The notes under the pieces were generated by a model that was not told the origin of the DNA, ran no database searches, and saw only the letters and a list, made by a program, of their open reading frames with translations. From DLKC01 sp002478885 (GTDB lineage: Bacteria > Bacteroidota > Bacteroidia > Chitinophagales > Chitinophagaceae), in contig JAXLUI010000002.1 in NCBI GenBank assembly GCA_046329585.1, forward strand, positions 868,001 through 932,000: 64,000 nt of DNA, written 5' to 3'. Below are positions 26,227 to 32,751 of this stretch, in pieces. The position numbers and the translations under genes were made by a program. The first letter of the stretch is position 1. Each line of letters starts with the position of its first letter.

Positions 26227-27957
26227 TTAAAACTTTCCCTGCAATGCTTCCATTGCCGCAGCAAGATAAACAAGCGGGGCATTCCAGTTAATGGCAATCT
26301 CGTTGGAGGCATAAGCGCAATCGCTGTCAGTATAAGCAGTTTCAGGCTCTGTGAATGCATACACACAACCATCCTGCCTGCCCGGATTAGGTCCACCTGC
26401 AAGCAGGCCGGGTATCGGTTCCTCAATACCATCAGCAATAGAAAGCCGGTGATGTGGGTACATCGTGCTTTTTGTTCCAAAGCCTGTTACAAAACAATAA
26501 CCGGTCGCATTGCGCCCGAGTATATAATCAAGGTTACTGTACGCATTGCTGAGATATTTTTTATCAGCGGTAATCAGCCAGGCGTTGATAAGCAAAATGC
26601 TTTGATTCGCAGCAACCGCATTGCTTCCCCAGATAAAGTCTTTTTGCGATTGGCCAATGACCGTTTCGAACGCGTTTTCATCAATGTGTGCAAGATAACC
26701 ATCGGCAAACGCAACCACACTGGCTTTCATTGTATCAATGGCTGCTGTATGTTGTAGCAATTGTTTTTGATGGCGTATCAAAGTATAATAACCCAGCAGC
26801 TGCACATGGCTCCACGAAGGCAGGCTCATATGGTCATTCAATCTTTCAGCAACAGTTTGATAATACTGTTCATCGCCTGTGCTGGTATACAATTCCGAAG
26901 CAGCCCAAAACCATTCGTCTTCAAAATGACTATCGCCATAGGCGCCGGTGCTGATCTTTGGTACAAACTTTTTATTCAGCTCCTCCTGCGCATAAACAAC
27001 CGCGGGGTGCTGTAGCGCCCACTGCCATGCATAAACGGAGGCTTTAAGACAACTGTCGCCAAGACCCGGGTATTGCTTTGGAAACATTTTTAAAACCCTT
27101 GCCGCCTGTGCCGTTACAGCAGCAAAATCAAGCGTGGCTGCAGTGCTTTTCGCCACTACGTAACGCACTTCCTTTGCCTTGTCCGGCATGATCATTTTAT
27201 CAAAAGCGGCATTGGTACATTTATGGTACACACCACCGTCGTCAGCATCCTGCATGGTTAGCATCCAGCGGAGATTGTAAACGATCTCATTCAGCAGGTC
27301 AGGCACTTTATCATTGCTTTCAGGAATATTTACAGTCAGCTTTTCAAAGTACGGGGCAAAATCTTCATAGGCAGAGAGTAACGTGCCCATGGTTATGCCA
27401 CTGTTCACGATGTACTTGTTATAATCGCCGGCATCATACCACCCGCCCGGACTTGATAGAATGGTACCCGCAGGCTTTTTAGCTGTCGCCGCAGAAGAGT
27501 GGATCATCACGGTACTGTCAGGGTGCCCCTCAGCCCTCGCCCACTTTCCCGCATACTGCGCATCGATAGGCATTGACATCCGCTGAAAATAAAACGCCTT
27601 TAAAGAAGCAGCAGCCACATCATGATAAATATTGTTATCGATCTTAAACGGGTAAGATTCACCCACACCGGGAACAGCCAACACATAGCTGCCCTTCTTT
27701 TGCCATGCACTGAAATCAGCGATGCGGGTAACCAGCGAAGAGTTGTTGGATTGCTTTTGTTCACCAGGCTTACCGCTGAAAACCGTGTCTTTATGATCAA
27801 CGCTGATGACATAAAAATCAACAGTATCAACAACTCCCGTAACAACAGCTATCTTTTCAGAAGAAGGATAAAACCCCACCTGGTTCATCATAATCCGTTG
27901 CTGCGCGCTGGCAACAACCGCAATAAAAAACAATCCAAAAAAGCAAACATTTTTCAT
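26227..27957 (-). CDS. secreted GH9 endoglucanase-type glycoside hydrolase
   Basis: 576 residues. The signal peptide ends near VVASAQQ. An N-terminal Ig-like CelD_N domain (RIMMNQVGFYPSSEKIAVVT to about residue 100) precedes the (alpha/alpha)6 GH9 barrel: the catalytic base Asp region GGWYDAGDYNKYIVNSG, then the substrate His loop MYPHHRLS, and the C-terminal acid Glu in DCAYASNEIAINWNAPL. The family hydrolyses beta-1,4-glucans such as cellulose or xyloglucan backbone by inversion. With nearby GH2 and GH31 enzymes it fits xyloglucan use. No carbohydrate-binding module is visible. Confidence 0.92.
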   Translation of the reverse strand: MKNVCFFGLFFIAVVASAQQRIMMNQVGFYPSSEKIAVVTGVVDTVDFYVISVDHKDTVFSGKPGEQKQSNNSSLVTRIADFSAWQKKGSYVLAVPGVGESYPFKIDNNIYHDVAAASLKAFYFQRMSMPIDAQYAGKWARAEGHPDSTVMIHSSAATAKKPAGTILSSPGGWYDAGDYNKYIVNSGITMGTLLSAYEDFAPYFEKLTVNIPESNDKVPDLLNEIVYNLRWMLTMQDADDGGVYHKCTNAAFDKMIMPDKAKEVRYVVAKSTAATLDFAAVTAQAARVLKMFPKQYPGLGDSCLKASVYAWQWALQHPAVVYAQEELNKKFVPKISTGAYGDSHFEDEWFWAASELYTSTGDEQYYQTVAERLNDHMSLPSWSHVQLLGYYTLIRHQKQLLQHTAAIDTMKASVVAFADGYLAHIDENAFETVIGQSQKDFIWGSNAVAANQSILLINAWLITADKKYLSNAYSNLDYILGRNATGYCFVTGFGTKSTMYPHHRLSIADGIEEPIPGLLAGGPNPGRQDGCVYAFTEPETAYTDSDCAYASNEIAINWNAPLVYLAAAMEALQGKF

Positions 27958-27989
27958 TGGTAATCCTATGATTTTAATTGATCATCTTC

Positions 27990-28497
27990 TTTGTCACGCC
28001 CGCTCTTTGTCACGCCCGCTCTTTGTCATGCCCGTCCTTGTCATGCCGAGGCACGAGGCATCTCTTCTCCCTTGTCATGCCGAGGAACGAGGCATCTCTC
28101 TTCTTCTTTGTCATGCCGAGGTACGAGGCATCTTTCCCTTGTCATGCCGAGGAACGAGGCATCTCTTCTTCTTTGTCATGCCGAGCCTTCTTTGTCATGC
28201 CGAGGCACGAGGCATCTTTTCCTTGTCATGCCGGGGAACGAGGCATCTCTCTTCTTCCTTGTCATGCCGGGGAACGAGGCATCTCTCTTCTCCCTTGTCA
28301 TGCCGAGGTACGAGGCATCTCTTCTTCTTTGTCATGCCGAGGAACGAGGCATCCTTTTGTCATGCCGAGGCACGAGGCATCTCTTCTCCCTTGTCATGCC
28401 GAGCCTTCTTTGTCATGCCGAGGCACGAGGCATCTCTTCTTCCTTGTCATGCCGGGGTACGAGGCATCTCCCTTGTCATCCCGGTGCAGCGTCCCTC
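27990..28497. repeat. REP-like tandem array ending at a GIY-YIG gene
   Basis: Twelve full units of the form ttgtcatgccgaggNacgag followed by gcatct, each with imperfect inverted arms (atgcc..ggcat), are separated by short pyrimidine-rich spacers of varying length. Three short degenerate units (ttgtcacgcccgctc type) start the array, two identical truncated units (gtcatgccgagccttc) are internal, and a decayed unit (gtcatcccggtgcagcg) ends it. The last unit touches the stop codon of the GIY-YIG gene. All three plus frames stay largely open only because the unit lacks stops; it is not coding. Confidence 0.85.
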
Positions 28498-28846
28498 ACA
28501 AAATATCCTTCCGATGGATCATCTCATCCGGTGGCCACTTCCCAAATATCTCCACATTCAAAAATTCAAGGCCAGGATTAAACGTCTTTATCAGATCAAG
28601 CTTCTTATCTCTTCTCCAGCCTTTTATTTCCTTCTCTCTTGCAATAGCGACATCGACATACTGGTATGATTCATAATACAACAAAAAATGAGCATTGTAC
28701 TTCCCGGCAAAGCTTCTCTTATCTATCCTGTCAAGGTAGTGCTCGATAATTCTTTGCTGCAAATTGTTTGTAACGCCGGTATACAATACCGACATGGACC
28801 AATTCGTAACGATATAAATATAATATTGCCGGCTATCCCATCTCAT
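28496..28846 (-). CDS. GIY-YIG nuclease domain protein
   Basis: 116 residues, a single GIY-YIG domain of the UPF0213/YhbQ kind: YYIYIVTNWSMSVLYTGVTN carries the GIY and YIG equivalents (YIY..YTG), followed by the catalytic-type Arg region LQQRIIEHYL, and YYESYQYVDVAIAREKEIKG with the conserved Glu. Such stand-alone domains cut or bind branched DNA, or act in mobile elements. The gene is bracketed by REP-like units: the array abuts its 3' end, and an inverted unit lies 23 bases upstream of its start. Confidence 0.9.
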   Translation of the reverse strand: MRWDSRQYYIYIVTNWSMSVLYTGVTNNLQQRIIEHYLDRIDKRSFAGKYNAHFLLYYESYQYVDVAIAREKEIKGWRRDKKLDLIKTFNPGLEFLNVEIFGKWPPDEMIHRKDIL

Positions 28847-28868
28847 GCTGCATATCGGGCTGGGTTAA

Positions 28869-28893
28869 AGATGCCTCGTGCCCCCGGCATAAC
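28869..28893. repeat. inverted REP-like unit upstream of the GIY-YIG gene
   Basis: agatgcctcgtgcccccggc followed by ataac is the reverse complement of the array unit (atgccgggggcacgaggcat). It is the only inverted unit near the array and lies on the other side of the nuclease gene. Confidence 0.7.
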
Positions 28894-28973
28894 AAGCTAT
28901 GATTATATTTTCATCTAATCAACACACATCATCTGCAGCAACAGTTGGAAAGCCAGCCGCTCAAAGCTTCACT

Positions 28974-29003
28974 GTACAAGAGTGCGACGCAAGAGGCGAT
29001 GCC
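28974..29003. repeat. family A repeat, short form with extension
   Basis: gtacaagagtgcgacgcaag continues into aggcgatgcc and then caccaaagcccg, the same extension as at 59,900, 60,240 and 60,480. It ends 27 bases from the GH2 stop codon. Confidence 0.6.
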
Positions 29004-29030
29004 ACAAGCACCAAAGCCCGCTCCAAAAAA

Positions 29031-31472
29031 TTACTGTGCATTGATCTCAATACTTGCTGCCGGCAATCCTGCTGAGGTCGCCGTTAATTTAATGGTGCCG
29101 GTCTTTCCGTTTGACTGTACAACCGCAAGTGCCAAACCATTAAAGGCTTTGCGCTCCGGTGACTGGAATGAGGTAAGGTCCGTTTGGCAGCCATTGTCTG
29201 TGGCGGCGATAAAAGCATTCCCCACAATGCTGAATTTAATAAGGTTGGCAGCATCGGGCACCACGTTGCCATCTTTATCATACACCGTGAGCGTAACAAA
29301 AGAAAGGTCTTTGCCATCGGCATGAATATTTTTCCTGTCTGCACTCAACACAATCTTCGCAGGGGCACCGGCTGTTTTTACTTCTTTGGTCAGTACCACT
29401 TTACCGTCTTTCCTGGACACTGCTTTTAAGGTGCCGGGCTCATACACTACCCGCCACATTACATGAAGGTCGTCACCGGTTTTCTTTTTTACACCAAGTG
29501 ATTTTCCATTGAGGAAAAGCTCCACTTCATCGGCATGGTTATAATAGGCCCAGACGTCAATGGTTTGCCCTGCTTTCCAGTTCCAGTGCGGGAAGAGGTG
29601 CAATACATCTTTATCCGTAAAAAGGCCCTGGTAGAGATAGTAGGCATCTTTTGGAAAACCTGCAAGGTCAACAATGCCGAAATACGAACTGCGGGCAGGG
29701 AATGGATAAGGTGTTGGTTCGCCGATATAATCAAAGCCTGTCCAGATATACATGCCGCTGACATAAGGATACTTAAGGAACTCTTTCAACGTTTCTTCAT
29801 GCGTTGAACCCCAGGGTACAGAGCAGTTGTCATAAGACGAACAGGTAAGATCGTCATTGGCGTTTTCAATTGGTTTATCCCAGCGTGATGGCCAGCGGCG
29901 GATACTGTCGGAAGGCATATCATAATGCCCCCTGGTGGCAATGGCAGAAACGGTTTCTGTGCCTACAAATTTCTGCCCCGGGAAACTGGTTGGAAACTTC
30001 TTAAATTCTTTATGGTTATAGTTATAGCCTACCAGGTCCATCGCGCCTGATTTATAGATTTCATTATTGGCGAACGGGCTGTTAAAGGCAGAGGTGATCG
30101 GCCTCGTCGTGTCCAGTTCGTGAATGATGGCGGCAAGTTCCCTGCCTATACTGCGGCCGGAAGTATCCTTACCGCCCTGCCCCCATTGCTCCGGTATTTC
30201 ATTGCCGATACTCCAGATAAAAACAGAAGGATGGTTGCGGTCTCTCAACACCTGGTCCTGCAGGTCTTTTACATGCCAGTCATCCCAGTACAAGTGATAG
30301 TCGAACGGGTTCTTTGCTTTTTTCCACATATCATAGGCCTCATCCATTACAATAAAGCCCATCTTATCACAGAGGTCCAACAGCTCGGGTGGTGGTGGGT
30401 TATGGGAAGTGCGGATACCATTGATGCCCATACTCCACAGTATCTCCAGCTTTCTTTGTATGGCCCTTGTGTTGACCGCTGTACCGAGACAACCAAGATC
30501 ATGGTGCTCACACACACCGAGTATTTTAAGCGGCTGGCCATTCAGGCTGAAGCCACTGTCTTTATCAAATTTAAAATAACGGATGCCGAAGCTTGTGGTA
30601 TACTCATCCACCACTTTACCGTTGACGCTTACCTGTGTCAACAGCTTGTAGAGATAAGGGTCATTCACCGACCATAGATGCGGGTGTGCGACAGGTATGA
30701 GAATGTCTTCGTTTGCAACAGCATCGGGCGCTATATCAATCACCTTCGACGCGGTACCGGATGCGGATACCACAGCAGACGATGCATCTATGATCTTATT
30801 GACCACACTCACCCGGTTGCCTTTTGACGCAAGGTTTTTGATGGACACACTCACCTTAACACCGGCCATTTTATTATCCACCTGTGGGGTGCTGACATAA
30901 GTGCCCCAATGATCAATAAAAACATCATTGGTAGTGACCAGCCAGACATTCCTGTAAATACCCGAACCACTGTACCAGCGTGAATTCGGCTGTTTGCTGT
31001 TATCTACTTTAACAGCGATAATATTTTGTTCGTTGCCAAACTTCAGGTAAGGCGTAAGATCATACCGGAAAGAAATATAGCCGTTGGGCCGCACACCGAG
31101 TGAATGCCCGTTGATGAATACTTCACTGTTCATATACACGGCGTCAAAATCAATAAACACATGTTTATTTTTTGATTCAGCGGGAACGGTAAAGGATTTG
31201 CGGTACCAGCCAAGGCCTCCACGCAAAGAACCGCCGCTGTTGCCTGTAGGACTTGCAGAATCAAAAGGCAGTTCAATACTCCAGTCATGCGGCAGGGTAA
31301 GGTTGCGCCAGGAAGCATCATTAAATCCTGCTGCGGCTGCGCCATCCGCTGCACCTAAAAAGAATTTCCAGCCTTTGTCAAAGTCTTCAATGCGCCGGGT
31401 AGTTTGTGCATGCAACGGCATAAAAGCAAACAACAATAGAACAGGCTGCAGGAGGAGATATACTTTTTTCAT
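29031..31472 (-). CDS. secreted GH2 beta-galactosidase-type enzyme
   Basis: 813 residues with a signal peptide (LLLFAFMPLHAQ). Domains in order: jelly-roll sugar-binding domain (GGLGWYRKSFTVPAESKNKH; RWYSGSGIYRNVWLV), an Ig-like linker, a TIM barrel with GINGIRTSHNPPPPELLDLC, the acid/base Glu in FIWSIGNEIPEQWGQ and probable nucleophile Glu in KFVGTETVSAIATRG, then a DUF4982-like and a BIG-like C-terminal domain. Retaining beta-galactosidase is the usual activity; in xyloglucan it would strip Gal from side chains, but beta-mannosidase or glucuronidase cannot be excluded. Single gene, minus strand. Confidence 0.92.
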   Translation of the reverse strand: MKKVYLLLQPVLLLFAFMPLHAQTTRRIEDFDKGWKFFLGAADGAAAAGFNDASWRNLTLPHDWSIELPFDSASPTGNSGGSLRGGLGWYRKSFTVPAESKNKHVFIDFDAVYMNSEVFINGHSLGVRPNGYISFRYDLTPYLKFGNEQNIIAVKVDNSKQPNSRWYSGSGIYRNVWLVTTNDVFIDHWGTYVSTPQVDNKMAGVKVSVSIKNLASKGNRVSVVNKIIDASSAVVSASGTASKVIDIAPDAVANEDILIPVAHPHLWSVNDPYLYKLLTQVSVNGKVVDEYTTSFGIRYFKFDKDSGFSLNGQPLKILGVCEHHDLGCLGTAVNTRAIQRKLEILWSMGINGIRTSHNPPPPELLDLCDKMGFIVMDEAYDMWKKAKNPFDYHLYWDDWHVKDLQDQVLRDRNHPSVFIWSIGNEIPEQWGQGGKDTSGRSIGRELAAIIHELDTTRPITSAFNSPFANNEIYKSGAMDLVGYNYNHKEFKKFPTSFPGQKFVGTETVSAIATRGHYDMPSDSIRRWPSRWDKPIENANDDLTCSSYDNCSVPWGSTHEETLKEFLKYPYVSGMYIWTGFDYIGEPTPYPFPARSSYFGIVDLAGFPKDAYYLYQGLFTDKDVLHLFPHWNWKAGQTIDVWAYYNHADEVELFLNGKSLGVKKKTGDDLHVMWRVVYEPGTLKAVSRKDGKVVLTKEVKTAGAPAKIVLSADRKNIHADGKDLSFVTLTVYDKDGNVVPDAANLIKFSIVGNAFIAATDNGCQTDLTSFQSPERKAFNGLALAVVQSNGKTGTIKLTATSAGLPAASIEINAQ

Positions 31473-31583
31473 TTGGCTTGTGTATTACAGGTGAGGAAAG
31501 ATAAAACGCCCAAAAACTTTACAAATGTAAAATATACATTTATTCCGAAACAGGACTCTCGTCATATTATTCCCAAGGGTGTT

Positions 31584-31821
31584 TTCCGCTCTTTGTGTGC
31601 TTTGTGTTTCAACTCTTCGTGTTCTTTGCGGTTAAAAAGATAACTGATGAATTGTTCAATCCGCATTACGATCTTCCATCCTGCTAATCCTATAATCCTG
31701 TAATTCCTGGTTCAGACAATTGTCAGCGTGCTCATCATTGTCGGAATCAGGATGAAAAAGATGAAAGGATTTACAGGATTGAAATGCATTACCTAATCCT
31801 GCTAATCCTTTAAATCCTGGT
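31584..31821. repeat. family C and B repeats
   Basis: A family C unit (ctctttgtgtgctttgtgtt .. ttgcggttaaaa) is followed by family B stretches built from aatcctg and the closing signature ggttcagacaa, including one inverted copy (gtcggaatcaggatg). Confidence 0.7.
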
Positions 31822-31992
31822 TCAGACACTTACGGGCTTGTTGTATTTGGGATTGAACACTTTCTTATATTGTAAAATGGAAGCGCCAAAATTAATAAGC
31901 AACCCAACTGGCAGATCGTAAGCAACTACATAATTCTTCGCTTGCGCAAGATGCACATCTTTTCGTCTCCGCAGTGTCTCCTTAAGGTCATT
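31822..31992 (-). pseudogene. remnant of a GxxExxY (PDDEXK_3) protein
   Basis: The minus strand reads NDLKETLRRRKDVHLAQAKN, then YVVAYDLPVGLLINFGASIL and QYKKVFNPKYNKPV. The GLLINFGA block and following QYKKV are the C-terminal signature of the ~125-residue GxxExxY family, nuclease-fold proteins frequent in Bacteroidota. The N-terminal half with the GxxExxY motif is missing; upstream sequence is unrelated. The stop (TGA) is supplied by the GTCTGA of the adjacent family B repeat. Therefore a 5'-truncated pseudogene. Confidence 0.6.
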
Positions 31993-32090
31993 GTGCAAGG
32001 GACAGGGACGCTGCGGTTACTCATTCTTTTTGTTTCTTCTCTTTGTATGCTATGTGGTCAAAGGAATGTTTGGGTAATGTTTGCATGCTC

Positions 32091-32280
32091 ATACTTTCTT
32101 TTGTCTTGATACAAAAGAAAGTAAGCAAAGAAAAAATCAAGGACCACATGATCGCTCCGCGCATTGGTCCGGGCCAACGCCACACCTCACGGTATATATT
32201 AAGTTCGGGGAAACGGATTTTGTGTTTCCTTCCTTTGTGCTCTTTGCGTTTCTTCGCTTTGTGTGCTTTGCGGTTAAGAT
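32091..32280. repeat. family D unit followed by family C unit
   Basis: Bases 32091-32191 are nearly identical to 39301-39401. The unit begins with a stem made of tactttcttttgt and acaaaagaaagta, then continues through aaggaccacatg and cgctccgcgcattggtccgg. A family C stretch (ttgtgctctttgcgtttctt .. gcggttaaga) follows at about 32235-32280, as it does after the other copy. Confidence 0.8.
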
Positions 32281-32307
32281 GATATTCTAGTAACCTTTAA
32301 GTTTTGT

Positions 32308-32400
32308 CACTTTCTTTGTCTTGAAACAAAGAAAGGCAACCGGAAGGAACAAAGAAAATTCAAGGACCACATGAACCCTGAACGCCACACCCCCCGTTAT
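32308..32400. repeat. diverged family D unit
   Basis: Same plan as the unit at 32091: hairpin cactttctttgt / aaacaaagaaag, then caaggaccacatgaa and aacgccacacc, but with an extra ggcaaccggaaggaac and without the cgctccgcgc part. Confidence 0.65.
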
Positions 32401-32568
32401 GATTCATGGTTAAGTAAACCGGGAAAGTTTCTGAAACCTAAACTGCAGGCCATGTGGCCTGAGTAGCTTCTGGCTCCTGAGCCGATCAGGTCTTGCAAAG
32501 AATCTCAACGATGTACAACGATGATCTGTTGCTGAAGCTACAGTAGCACAAAAGCTTAATCAGGGCGA

Positions 32569-32639
32569 AAGCAAGAAACGGGCTGTACATCGTTTCTTGC
32601 TTGACTTTTTGCTCCACTTTTGTGTCAAGACAAAAGTGG
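32569..32639. other. two strong hairpins downstream of GH31
   Basis: aagcaagaaacg (32569-32580) pairs perfectly with cgtttcttgctt (32591-32602), and ccacttttgt (32614-32623) with acaaaagtgg (32630-32639). They lie about 110-180 bases past the GH31 stop on its 3' side and may stop its transcript; the second resembles the family D stem. Confidence 0.5.
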
Positions 32640-32675
32640 AAAAGAACAAGATAAACAACCGCAATGTCACTGGCC

Positions 32676-32720
32676 TGTGCGATCCCGAATCGTTCCTCTC
32701 GGGATAAGCGCAACAGGAGC
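32676..32720. repeat. family A repeat, long form
   Basis: tgtgcgatcccgaatcgttc then ctctcgggataagcgcaaca on the plus strand: the long form with the internal cccga..tcggg hairpin, 32 bases from the GH31 stop. Confidence 0.65.
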
Positions 32721-32751
32721 TTCATAGTTAAGCTACAGCCGGGCCAAAAAA

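Noticed and set aside
27990..28497. CRISPR array
   Set aside because: Spacers are short, low-complexity and themselves repeated, the repeat varies between units, and no cas gene is nearby.
27968..28676. Three overlapping open frames of about 200 residues through the 28 kb array, rich in CHAEARGISS-like repeats
   Set aside because: They arise because the tandem unit contains no stop codon in any plus frame; the unit is palindromic, its spacers vary in length so no frame is kept, and the peptide resembles no protein.
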